A stretch of 64,000 nucleotides of DNA from Hippasteria phrygiana. Its lineage: Eukaryota; Echinodermata; Asteroidea; Valvatida; Goniasteridae. The stretch is taken from positions 1,860,001-1,924,000 of the forward strand of contig JAZGUH010000363.1 of assembly GCA_037893225.1 (NCBI GenBank), given 5' to 3'. The notes under the pieces were generated by a model. That model made no database searches. It had not been told where the DNA came from and saw nothing but the letters and a program-made list of their open reading frames with translations. Positions 21,661 to 31,954 of the stretch are shown piece by piece; within the stretch, counting starts at the first letter, position 1, and every line of letters starts with the position of its first letter. Both the position numbers and the translations under genes were made by a program.

Positions 21661-23853
21661 ACCTCTTCTCAGAAACGATCTGGCATGATTACTTGCCACC
21701 GGCCAAAGCTTTCCATCTGCTGACTTCCACCTACGTGACAGTACACCATTCCGGATCTGCAGCTGCTGCCATTGCGCCCAGTACGTCTTTACAGCTGTTG
21801 ATTCCACGGAGATGGCTTTCCATGTTGGTCTCTCACCACTCTCGACAGCTCGCATCATCAGCTGAATTGAAGGATCCGCCTGCTGTGCGTCCCTCAACTG
21901 CTGACGCGTCCGAGTCCACCTAGGTTTCAAGTGGAATCCCGTGGCTCATCTTTCTGCTCCCCCATTGGACTCGTCCGATGTTTCGTCCTTTTTCCCTTTT
22001 CTTTGCCTTCGGTCTGGCAGTGACGACCTTCCCACCATCCTCGTGGCTGGTCCACTGGCGTTTACTGAAGCTCTTCCCTGATTCTTTGGTGACGGACAAT
22101 TTCTTGCAAAATGTCTCCGGCCTCCACAGTTGTGGCAGGTGTTCTCTCCAAAAGAATTTCGTCCTTCGGTTGTCTGTTTACTGCTTAATACCCCGGAGTC
22201 ATCACTCGGTGAAGCTGCGGTCTGGCTTTGCAGTGTCTTTGCTAGGCCAGCCACCATCGCATGCAGTGCACCGAGTTGTTCACACATGACTTGCGTCTTC
22301 TCGTTGAACTCTTCTCTGGAGACTGTCTCTACCTGCCGAGTTGCTGTCATGTGTCCCTGTCGGTTGTCATGGTTCCACTGACGCTGTCTCTCAGAGATGA
22401 GAAAAGATTCCATCTCCAGCGCCGCTTGTATTGCCTCATCCAATGTTTTCGGGTGAGCCCGGAAAATTCCCAACCGTACGTCTGCATCTTTGATGTTGTC
22501 CATGAAATGCCCCCTGGCTAGTCTTTCCCGGGAATCCCTGGGGAGCTCCGGATAGGCCAGTTCCGTCAGCCGACGGATACTATGGCCGAGTGCTTGGAGG
22601 CTTTCATTCACTCCTCTTGTCCTGCTCCTCAGTTCTGCCAAAAATCTCTCTGCCTGTTCCCCAGGGCCAAATCGCCGATCCAACCTTGCAGTCAGGTCTC
22701 TGTAGCTCAGCTGATCGCCCTGCTCTTCATCTTCCAGCACCTGTTGGGCTTGTCCCTTCAAGCTGGCTGCCAAGAAGTACGCCTTCTCTTCCGCTGTCTA
22801 CGCGTTGATTGTGGCGCAAGACTCGAAGTGAGCCTTGTAATCTCGCCGAGGGATGTCCCCCGAGAATCTGTCTGGAATAAAACTTGGTTTCCGTTGTGCC
22901 CTGTGGTGGATGTTTTCCATATTCGCATGCGCTTTTCCTTCTTGTTCCATTGTGGGCCCTGGTTTCCTGCTCCAGATCACCGATCCCGCCAACCCTTGCT
23001 CCAGTCCTTCCACCTTCCTTGGTGAAGACTCCTTTGGAGGCTGTTGGTGGCTCGGATCAGCCCTGACAGCGGAAACCCGGCACCACGTGCTTGATCTCTC
23101 ACTTGAAACCGGCTCGTACTTGCTTCCCATTGGCCCTTGCCCTCCAGGACTAGCCAAGGACAGGTCGCAAGAAGTGACCGTGTAGACTTGCGTGCCGCCC
23201 GCAGGTTGCGTCACCGTTGCCGCGAACCCCGGCGAAGTCATCATCCCTGCCGTCATTTTGCCAAAACCAAGCAGCACATATGACCCGATGGCAGTAGTTC
23301 CCGGTGCAGACACAGCTCCAACTTCCACTCCACTCGTTGGAAGTCCTCTGGGTCTTGCTGCCTCCGGGCTCCAGTCCCCGATGCTCCCGATCGTTGCTGG
23401 TTGCCTGTGCCCTGTTTTCTCTCTCAGCCTCAGCTCCAGTGGGTTGATGATGGGAGTTGACGCCTGCGGTGGACTCTCCATCTGTACAGCTCCACTTGCC
23501 TCTCCGGTGTGGACCATCCAACCATGCTGTGGTGTTCCCTGCTGAATGCCTTCTCGGCGTTGGTCTCCGCTGCTTGCAGCTTGTTTATCCATCCACCCCT
23601 CTTGAAAAGTTTCCATCAATCTAGCAAATCCACCTGGCACTACTGGAACGTGTGCCATGGATGTGACTGGAGAGAACTGTTGTTGAGGTGGTGCTGTGAT
23701 GGGCTGATGTCCAACGATCTTGTTGCTCTTGGTCCCAGATGCCACTTGAGATGAATCACCGCTTACCCAGTATCGAAATTCCACCCCCGAGTCAACTTCT
23801 TGCACTCTATGACTCGCTGGTGTGACGAGCTCTGGCTCGTCTCTCCGCTCCAT
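21640..23853 (-). pseudogene. gag-integrase fusion reading frame, left arm
   Basis: One reading frame from ATG 23853 to 21640, interrupted by TAG at 22798-22800 and TGA at 21946-21948. The N-terminal ~350 codons are Pro/Gly/Ser-rich and unassigned. From ~22773 comes a retrotransposon-gag capsid region (LAASLKGQAQ, LTARLDRRFGP, ELRSRTRGVNESLQALG, LTELAYPELP), then the CCHC knuckle CHNCGGRRHFARNC (22096-22137), then after ~55 codons the leader of integrase (LRDAQQADPSIQ, WQQLQIRNGVLSRRW). Everything from protease to RNase H has been removed. The TGA at 21946 is CGA in the right arm, so it arose in one copy. Confidence 0.8.
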
Positions 23854-23930
23854 GCTGAGTGGTACAGCTCCCCTTGTGGCTCCCTAGTAGATCGCTCCAC
23901 TTGCTTCCACTGAAGTTCTTCTTCTGGTGG

Positions 23931-23948
23931 ATCCCACCGCTGCCACCA
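23931..23948 (-). other. primer-binding site, tRNA-Leu type, left arm
   Basis: Minus strand TGGTGGCAGCGGTGGGAT begins one base after the 5' LTR. It is complementary to the 3' end (including CCA) of the animal tRNA-Leu acceptor/T-arm I remember, over 18 nt. Confidence 0.65.
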
Positions 23949-23949
23949 A

Positions 23950-24775
23950 TGTGACGAGTCGACCGGCCGCCCTGTCCTGACGCCGGTCCCCTTGGTAGCG
24001 TACCGTCTCGATGGCGTTGAACCCCTGCAATGGTGGGCTACAGCACCAGTTATTCCACCTCCCTCAGACAGTCGGTGGAATGGATCCTCAGTGGAATACC
24101 GTCGGTGGAATATCGTCGGTAGAATGTCCCCGGTGGAATACCGCCATTGGAATACCGCCGGTGGAATACCGCCGGTGGAATGTCCCGGTGGAATACCGCC
24201 GGTGGAATGTCCCGGTGGAATACCGCCGGTGGAATGTCCCGGTGGAATACCGCCGGTGGAATGTGGAATTTGGAAGAGGGCTGTGGAATCGGACTATGGA
24301 AGGGGGAGTAGGGAAGGGGTAATTCCTGAGGTTTGTTATTCCCTCAGGCCCTTTTATTTAACCTGGGACTTTGGTCCTAGCATTCAGCGATTCTCAGTCT
24401 AATTAACAATAATTCGAGCCAGTGGAATGAGTGGAATCGGAGTCAGAAATCACAAACAGTGGTTATGCCTTTAATCACTCCTCTTCATCCTCCTTATTCG
24501 TCTGGTATTATTTAAACCCCAATTACTTGCTCCAATCACGAAATAATCACTTAAATCATCTGCCTAAACTCCAACCCTGCAGCTGCTTTTATACCCCCTG
24601 AGTCCCCATAGCCCATGTACAAACTCTCTCTGCCATACAACAGTGCATAAGTCCAATTGACCAATCAGCTGCCAGGATTCACCAGTATGCAAAGTGTGGG
24701 TGACTCAGTGCTATACAGTTATTATACATACAGTTCGTGCTTCAATTTAACACATACAGTTCGTGCTCCGTCACA
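23950..24775 (-). repeat. 5' LTR of gypsy element, left arm
   Basis: 826 bp. Contains a tandem tract of GGTGGAATACCGCC and GGTGGAATGTCCC units (about 24075-24262), a TATAAAAG box on the minus strand at 24586-24593 and the AATAAA-containing R/U5 side at ~24345-24365. The longest of the LTR copies seen. Confidence 0.87.
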
Positions 24776-25179
24776 GTATGCACATTTAGGCCCTATACTC
24801 TTTTTAAAATGAATGAATGTGTTCATAAAAAATTAAATGGGTTCTTCTTGAAAGTGAACACCAGGGGTTTTGAAAATACAATTAGCTATTAAAGATGTAC
24901 ATTTTCTAGGCAAAAAGTATAATGTGAAATGTTCATTTAATCTCATGATATTGATAATTTTGCAAGATTTGCAAGATTCTTTCTTTTAAATAAAACAAAG
25001 TCATGCTAAAAAAAACTTACAAGCATGCAATCAGCATATCTACAATGCACAGAACTTCAATAGTTCGTTTTTTGTCAGACTGTCTACATACATGTACAGT
25101 ACATGTATTATCATTCATGTGTATACATACATGTACTGATTCCGAGTGTCTGGGGTGATACACAACCCCACCCATCAGT
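24776..25179. other. no supported gene
   Basis: AT-rich link between the gypsy element and the Penelope-like element, with TACATGTACAG words near 25090-25135. Mirrored at ~58856-59258. Confidence 0.6.
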
Positions 25180-26885
25180 GATATTGGCACCCTCATGAGA
25201 CTTGTACTAACCAAGAACAATTTTTCCTTCCTAGGTAAACACTATCTACAGGTACACGGTACAGCCATGGGCACTCGCATGGCCCCTTCTTTTGCATGCC
25301 TCTTCATGGGCGACCTCGAAGAGCGCATGCTTGCCTCAGCACCATGTCGCCCCTGGGTATGGTGGAGATATATTGACGATGTATTTTTCATCTGGACCAG
25401 TGATCAGGACAGTCTGGAGACTTTCATTAATCACATTAATTCCTTCCACAGGACCATCAAGTTTACATCAGAGTATTCAATGCATCAGACCAACTTCCTG
25501 GATGTCACCATCCGCAAGGAAGACAACTCAGTAACCACTGATCTGTATTCTAAACCCACAGACACCCACCAGTACATCCACTCCTCTAGCTGTCACCCCA
25601 GGCATTGCAAGACAGGCATAGCATTCAGCCAGGCACTTATACTCAGAAGGATTTGTTCTAATAATTCTGACTTTTCCCATCATGTACAGGTACTGAAGAA
25701 TAACTTGGTTGCCAGGGGCCACAGCTCCCGCCAAGTTCAACGTGCTATCGCCAGAGCCAAATCTATCACCAGAGATTTGGCTCTCAAGGAAAAGACGCCA
25801 AGCACTAATGCCGACCCCAAGATTCCCTTGGTCACCACCTTTCTAATGACTAATGACAACCATCATATCCTTCATACTTCAGATCGCCTTGCCCGTGCTG
25901 CCCCTGACAACCCAGTATTGGCTTATAGGCGCCCCCGCAATCTACGAGACCTGATTGTTCGAGCCGAGGTCCCCACCTTGGCTGCATCCCCTTCCATACA
26001 GCATGGTACTTTTAAGTGCGATTCCAGGTGTGTTGTTTGCCAGACTCACATGCAGGAGTCTGACTCCTTTCCTGGCCATTCATCTGCAAAGTACTCACAG
26101 AACCAATGGCAACATTACTTGCAACACCTCTAATGTCATATATCTCATTACTTGCAGGGTTTGTGGTATCCAGTATGTCGGGGAGACTAAGAACATGCTT
26201 AAAAAGCGTTTCTATGGCCATCGATCGACTGTGAACACCAAGAAAATGGACACCCCTGTTGGTCATCACTTCAACTTGCCTAACCATTCCATTTCTGATA
26301 TGATTCTACAGGGCATAGAATCACTTGGCCACTGCAAGGACTCAGTTCGAGAAAGTTTGGATGAAACGTCTTCGGACTATTCAACCACATGGTCTCAACA
26401 TCCAGGAAGGGAATTATTAACTTTTAATTTTCCCCCATTGTCATTGGTTTACAGATTATCCTCCTGGCAAACCCTCTTGGGTCTCTTGGCCACATGGGGT
26501 TGTCTTTCCATTTCCTGTTTATCCTTGCCACTTCTCCTTGTTCCTTCTCTTGCACTATTACCACCTTCAATTCAACCCCCCCCCCCCCAAACCACACTCC
26601 TTTGTCTTCTTTCCCCAGCTTCATCCTTCATCTTAATCCCTCCCCTCCTTCATCCTTACCCGAACCACACTTCTTTGTTCCTTTGTTCCTTTCTTCCTGG
26701 CTGTCCTTTTCCCCTCCCTTTGATGTTTACCCACTGCCATGCTCCTTTGCATCCCACTTTTGTGTTTCTCCACCCACCCCCTCATGCATGTGTGTTCCCT
26801 ACATGTTTGTTTCTTGTACTCTGTCATTTGCCTTTGAGAAAGAACTTGCTTAAGTTTGAAACGTCAGGCCAGCTAATCTTTTGAT
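25180..26885 (+). mobile_element. 5'-truncated Penelope-like element, left arm
   Basis: Reverse transcriptase followed by a GIY-YIG endonuclease domain, then a ~460-bp pyrimidine-rich 3' UTR ending near GTTTGAAACGTCAGGCC, followed immediately by a 10-bp microsatellite. RT plus GIY-YIG in one ORF defines endonuclease-positive Penelope-like elements. The N-terminal half of the ORF is missing. Confidence 0.85.
25195..26420 (+). pseudogene. Penelope-like RT with GIY-YIG endonuclease, left arm
   Basis: The first frame (25195-26133) shows HGTAMGTRMAPSFACLFMG (RT palm), the YIDD catalytic box at 25369-25380 and DLYSKPTDTHQYIH, typical of Penelope RT. It ends FKCDSRCVVC, a Cys-rich linker. A frameshift at ~26095-26107 moves the endonuclease to another frame: YLITCRVCGIQYVGET with conserved Arg/His of GIY-YIG after it. 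A second frameshift at ~26335-26345 puts the C-terminal Trp-containing helix ending in PHGLNIQ in a third frame, with stop TAA at 26418-26420. The left copy also lacks ~24 bp at ~25843 that the right arm keeps. Both frameshifts are shared by the two arms, so the element was dead before duplication or haplotype divergence. Confidence 0.87.
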
Positions 26886-27066
26886 TGAAGTAACACTAAT
26901 TAACATTAATTAACATTAATTAACATTAATTAACATTAATTAACATTAATTAACATTAATTAACATTAATTAACATTAATTAACATTAATTAACATTAAT
27001 TAACACCAATTAACATTAATTAACACCAATTAACACAAATTAACACAAATTAACACCAATTAACAC
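26886..27066. repeat. 10-bp microsatellite AACATTAATT
   Basis: About 17 tandem AACATTAATT units, degenerating to AACACCAATT and AACACAAATT at the right. Begins right at the end of the Penelope-like 3' UTR. The right arm array (56997-57112) is shorter and more mixed. 27067-27282 has no feature. Confidence 0.9.
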
Positions 27067-28380
27067 AAGTAAGTAAAAGATACAATAATGCCAAGGCATG
27101 ATGATATTTCTAATAAAGTAATGAAAGACATGGATTTGTAATTGTTTTGTTATAGATTGGGTGGATAATTAATTCCCTCTATGAAGAAATACGGGCCATC
27201 TAAAAAGAAAATATGTTTCCTATTCCTGCCAACGCATTTTTAGAGGTTTGTTACAGACTAACTTTTCCCACTCTTTAGAGGTGGGTCATTCCACCAGGTT
27301 GGGACACAGTGTGTGACATTTATCCATATCTTTAAAATTACTATTACATTTGATTCAGTTATTTCATGTAACATCAGTCTTTGGGTGGGAAATATTTTAG
27401 AAAGTTTTAAATCATGTGAATTATATTTTACCAAAATTATGATTAAAAAAATGTGTCAGTTTGACATAACCAGTTTGACGTAACAGGACACGTCCATATT
27501 TCCATTTGTGTGTTTTTTCAACACTTTAAATATAAATATGGGAAATTCACAATGTGTACTAATTAAGAGATATACTATGCAACACAAGAACACCTTTTTA
27601 TGGTAGTCAGTGTCCAAATATAGCAGAGACAGCAAGAACAGACGTGAGAGTGGACGTAACATGGACACTGTGTCCACATGTTACGTCCACACATGCATGT
27701 TTCTATTGTTCTTGCTGGACACTGGCAACCATAACAAAAAGTGTTTTCTGGTAGCATTGAGTGTCTTTTAGTTAGTACATATAGTAAGTTGCATAATTAT
27801 TTATTGAATGACAAAAAAATTAAGGCAGTCTGGACGTAACATTTAGTACTAACATGGTGTGACATAAAAATGCACATTTCCATTTTGTAACATTTTTTAC
27901 ATTCATATAAATAATTATGCAAACTCACTCTGTATACTAATTACAAAACACAAACTGCAACACAAAAAACATTTGTTATGATATTCAATATCCAAATGCA
28001 GCACAACAGCAGAAATATATGTATGGTCATGCATGGTCTAACATGGTGTCCATGTTACGTCTGCACCGATTTTTCAAATTCTTGCTATTTCTGCTATATT
28101 TTGACACACTGACTGCCGTAAAAAAGGTGTTTCATTGTTGCATAGTGTGCCTTTTAGTTATTGTACGTAATGAATTTCCCAAATTTATTTATTAAAGTGT
28201 TGAAAAAGCACAACAATTTAAATGTTGGACACGGTGTCCATGTTACGTCCATTTTACATTCAAAATAACACACCTTTTATCATATTTTTGTTAAAATATA
28301 ACTTACATGATTGAAACTTTCTCAAATAATCTTACACCCAAAGACGGATGTCACATTGATGGTTTTAATGATATGGTCAT

Positions 28381-28853
28381 TTATACAACACCTGAATAAA
28401 TCCCCGCCATCCGATTGGTGGAGATCGAGTCGATCACGTGCATTGAATTATTCGACCCATCACACGCCGCGAACCCGCACCGCCCAATACGTTCTATCAC
28501 ATGGGTCTATCACTTGGTGGCGCTACAACAGCGCTGTCATTCACACAACATGGCGGCCGAGTTTCCCGAACTGCCGCGGTTTGTTCTCCTAACAGACGAC
28601 GAAATATTGGAACTCGTAGGCGATGCTTACGCTGCTAACACAAAGAGACAAATGAAATATGCAATCAAATGATTAGAGGAATTTGCAAGACACGCAGGAA
28701 CCACAATTCAAGCTTTAACTGATTCGGAACTGGACCACTTTTTGTCACGGTTTTATGCGGGACTGAGAAGGTAAACGGCACGTTGTAACGTTACACCAAG
28801 AAATCCATGCATGCAATCTGTCGCAGTGTCGGATTTATTCAGGCGTTGTATAA
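28381..28853. mobile_element. nested 473-bp TIR element carrying an exon, left arm
   Basis: 23-bp terminal inverted repeats with one mismatch (starts TTATACAAC at 28381, ends GTTGTATAA at 28853). Between them are a GC-richer segment, an ATG-starting exon (28550-28770) and a splice donor. Non-autonomous DNA elements that carry host exons are known from several eukaryotes; this fits that pattern. Confidence 0.55.
28550..28770 (+). pseudogene. captured first exon resembling Crypton-type YR N-terminal domain, left arm
   Basis: Opens ACAACATGGCGGCCGAG and runs 221 nt to a GTAAAC donor at 28771. The product has an acidic leader (LPRFVLLTDDEILELV), then AANTKRQMKYAIK, then after an in-frame TGA (codon 41) LEEFARHAG, LTDSELDHFLSRFYAGLR. 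The NTKRxxxYA...F...LTxxELxxFLxxFYAxxR pattern is what I recall for the N-terminal helical domain of Crypton-derived tyrosine recombinases (as in QRICH1/ZMYM-type proteins). The stop is shared by both arms. Identification is from pattern memory; a host gene of the same family could be the source. Confidence 0.5.
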
Positions 28854-28855
28854 AA

Positions 28856-29021
28856 CAAATAATGAATGTTTCACATTCGTGCAATGGTAAGAATAATTTC
28901 ATTCGGTGACAGATTGAATGTCCCATTCCACTCGGCTTCGCCTCGTGGAATAGGACATTCAATCTGCCACCTCATGAAATTATTCTTACCATATCGCACT
29001 CATAAACATTCATTATTTGTA
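28856..29021. repeat. 166-bp hairpin, left arm
   Basis: Near-perfect inverted repeat with arms ~28856-28935 and ~28943-29021 and a centre at CTCGGCTTCGCCTCG. Arms share AATAATGAATGTTT and GGTAAGAATAATTTCAT. A small foldback element or replication-derived palindrome nested next to the captured exon. Confidence 0.75.
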
Positions 29022-29440
29022 TAATAACACACTGTGTCCCAACCTGGTGGAATGACCCAGATACAAACATTGAAACAATCAAGCTGATAATCCGAAAACA
29101 CAAAAGTCTTTAAATTCACTAAAATTCACTAATTGTTATACATAAGTAAAGTGAGAAAAGTGGGGAAAAACCATTGACAACGTGTATAGAATTGCAACAC
29201 AGCATGCACAAGTAACATAAAAAAATACCGCACAGCTGGTACTACGCGCGGTGTGCACCAAACAATTTATGGCGCACGAGCGGTGACCCGTGAATGTGGC
29301 CCCATTCATTTGTACATACGCGACGGTCCCGACTGAGTCGTACATTCCCTCACAAAAATCATCCGTTTTTCAAATTTCGCATCTTAAAACTGAAACTTTT
29401 TATAAAAATTAATTCCTGAATAATATACAAATGTGCATAC

Positions 29441-29659
29441 CTCGTCTCCAGCCATTGTGTGGAGTCCTTCCAGGCGGAATTGTGTCAAGAAAAACGTCTT
29501 GACATCGTTCGATGTGAATGCCACGTTGAAAATTTTGGAGACATCCGGGACTTGTAGACTCATGTTTCTGCTTGATGATGACGTCAAAATCTTCACAAGC
29601 ATAGCATAATAAGAAGCGCAGCATGCATCAAGCAATCGACTTTTTGCAGCTTCGGCCAT
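29441..29659 (-). CDS. candidate host first exon, unknown family, left arm
   Basis: Minus strand: ATG at 29659 in the context CGAAAATGGCCGAAG, 73 codons, then a GTATGC donor exactly at the end of a codon (29440-29435). The product starts MAEAAKSRLLDACCASYY and continues through SLQVPDVSKIFNVAF, NDVKTFFLTQFRLEG, ending AGDE; no family recognised. The upstream sequence (29660-29760) is CpG-rich for this region, as for a promoter-proximal exon. The copy in the right arm encodes an identical peptide. No downstream exon is visible within the window, so it may be an orphan or captured exon. Confidence 0.4.
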
Positions 29660-29759
29660 TTTCGGTTCTGGGCCGAAGCGCTCCGATTTTGCGGACCCCC
29701 CACGCACGGATTGTTTGCACACGAGACAATGCCGCTACTCGCGGGCAGATGGCGCGCAT

Positions 29760-31490
29760 TTTAAACGATAACAGAACGGTACGTCCGATTGCATTCATTT
29801 TTGGGGAATATTACCGTAAGATATCATGTATTACTACCTGTAAATTTCAGTTTTATTACTTGTTTTGTTTGTTAGTTATGATTTTACAAAAATTGTCATC
29901 GTGTTCGGTTACTGTGTTTTTGTCCCATGAGAATTGACACGTGTGAAACAGTGTTTGTCATCAACAACATCTGCAAACTTTTCTAAAATAATGCCCTATA
30001 CTTATTACTTACATCGCTCAAAATCCCTAGCTATAAGACTTATTTACCTTTAATTATAGTATCCTCGAGGAAGGTATAATGACGCACATAAGACTTTCTG
30101 CTGAACTGTTGGACAACTAATGAATATATCGATACCTTTCACATTACATTTCTTTTCAGTAATGTATCACCATGGAGGTATAGTAAACATCACAATGATC
30201 TTCGAGATCCAGGCTCATCTGGTTTGTTCTGCACATACAAGAAGCCAAGTTTATAAGTATAACAACACGTCTGTAGCTAGCTAGCTGTTCAGAGGTCACG
30301 GAAGTTGGGAATGTATAATGCATGACGCACCCTGCCAAACGCTAAAAACTACGGTAGCCATGACATGCTACCTTTATTAAAGTAGCCATTTTGATAATGC
30401 CAAGTCCTTGCAGTTTCAGTGTAGTTTATAGCATTTTTAAAGTTTTAATTGCTGTTATATCACAAACAACTCCATAATATGTTACATGACCTCAAATAAG
30501 ACAGTTGTAATTTTAAAACATGCCTTTATCATGTAAAACCTGAGACACAACTTTTTTATTTCACAGAAACAAAATTATTTACAATGTAATTGGTTCAAAT
30601 ATAATAAAATAAAAATTATAATTTAGATGCCATAAAACAATAAACAATATAAATGTTTGCAAACAATTGTAACTGGCCACAATTATTGTTTAAATATGGA
30701 TATAATTTGTTGTTCATAAAAAATAAACCAATAAAAAAACACTCAATGTGTAATCGGAGGGCCTACACCAGCTCTGACGGAAGCAAAATCAAAAGCAGTG
30801 GCGTATCTAGCGTAGGGCCTATCAATTTAGGCCTATTGGAATAATCTATTTCTTGAAAAACAACAACATTATACCTAGTTTCTCAACGGACCCTAAACCC
30901 CCAACCCACCCGTTATTATAAAGGCTATCAATCATTTTAGGTGTGTACTGCGCCCCGAATAAAATAAGCCGTAATCAGTTAAAAATGGAAAACTTTATTT
31001 ATAGCTTACCTCAAACCATGAAAACATGTGTAAATACACGTGCAACTAATTGCACCCATTCCCTAAATTAATCAATTATCATAGGCCTTAATCTGCCCAA
31101 CATTAAAATTAGGAAATGTTTACACCCACTTTCTATAAGAAACACGTGCTACTAGGCACTCCCTACTAAATTAATAAACACAGAACGCATTACGTTGTCA
31201 TATGATATGGCTTGCTTGGATATTGGCCGGCAGAGGGCCGCCTTCAAAAGTCTCTTTCGGCCAATGAATGTGGTTTTCTTCGTTTGGACGGCACAATGCC
31301 CTTTGTAGCGCCCCGGGTTTTGGATTAGCGATAGGTAGTGGATCATGGAATGTAACGCATCAGTTGTTAACTATATATGGAGAAGTTAAAAATGCAATGC
31401 AGTGTAGCTCTATATAAGAGCTACTCGGCAAAAATCGCACCAGTTCAGGTCGTCGCACGCCGTGAGTTATACTCGGTAGGAAACGTTAAG
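29760..31490. other. no supported gene, left arm
   Basis: AT-rich DNA with short non-credible open frames (for example 30156-30338 minus, 31152-31346 minus). The segment ~30085-30180 differs noticeably from the right arm by small indels. Confidence 0.55.
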
Positions 31491-31542
31491 TTCCAGAATT
31501 CTTTTTGCTTGTTGGTATTCCATTTTTCCCTTCCGCCAGGCC

Positions 31543-31711
31543 TGCCAAATGCTGACATGTTTCACCAGCAAGATGCCAGGTCATTGGGCAAGAGAGTGCC
31601 CGCACTTCCCTGGACCCATGTTCTCAAGAGCCCAGCCAAGAACCCAGTCATCCCCCATCATGGCATATAATACAGAGAAAAGCCAAAGGGATCAGTCCTT
31701 TCGTACCCAAT
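31543..31711 (+). pseudogene. gag C-terminus with degenerate zinc knuckle, left arm
   Basis: The frame through TGCCAAATGCTG reads CFTSKMPGHWARECP, a CCHC-like knuckle in which the second Cys has become Ser, followed by a Ser/Pro/Gln tail ending at TAG 31709-31711. Fits a DIRS/gypsy-type gag C-terminus; assigned to DIRS by what follows. Confidence 0.45.
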
Positions 31712-31954
31712 AGTTGGGTATGAATTAGGACACGGTAAAAGGTACCTTACCGGTTGTAAGAAGGCGTATATACAGATAAGATACTCTTATCGATATCGGA
31801 CCTATAACGGTCACATCTTACAAGGATAAGACATTTCCATTATTTCGTAGGGCAAGTTATAACTCGATTAATGACCAAACAAAAAATAGAAATCACCAAA
31901 GCCAGTCACACAGACAATTTCACAAGTCTAGTTGAATTGTGCCTATATCCAACA

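Larger units (their letters stand above)
19820..24775 (-). mobile_element. internally deleted Ty3/gypsy LTR retrotransposon, left arm
   Basis: Minus-strand element bounded by LTRs 23950-24775 (5') and 19820-20492 (3'), both TG...CA. GTAT at 19816-19819 and 24776-24779 is the probable 4-bp target duplication. The interior holds gag fused to the start of integrase; protease, reverse transcriptase, RNase H and the integrase catalytic core are absent, so it is non-autonomous. A reverse-complement copy sits at the matching place in the right arm, so the insertion predates separation of the arms. 20493-20936 is non-coding. Confidence 0.87.
27283..29058. mobile_element. TIR element, GGGTCATTCCACCAGG family, with nested insertions, left arm
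   Basis: Same termini and interior as 18020-19123 (GGGTCATTCCACCAGGTTGG at 27283, complement ending 29058), but the right half is replaced from ~28381 by nested material: a 473-bp element with a captured exon and a long hairpin. The interior contains back-to-back ACGTAACATGGACAC / GTGTCCATGTTACGT palindromes. No transposase is encoded. Host flanks GAGGT and AGATA do not give a clear target duplication. Confidence 0.72.

Noticed and set aside
22130..23185. Plus-strand open frames across the gypsy gag (and their minus-strand equivalents at 60796-62288)
   Set aside because: Antisense shadows of the GC-rich gag frame; the sense frame carries the CCHC knuckle and capsid blocks.
26424..26853. Open frames in the Penelope 3' UTR (also 57118-57516)
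   Set aside because: Pro/Ser/Leu-rich peptides from pyrimidine-rich DNA; lie beyond the ORF stop.
26840..26880. Hammerhead ribozyme at the Penelope 3' end (GAAACGTC word)
   Set aside because: Penelope-like elements can carry hammerheads, but I could not find the CTGATGAG core or pairing stems around the GAAAC here.
26886..27066. Telomeric repeat
   Set aside because: The unit is AACATTAATT, not TTAGGG or a usual variant.
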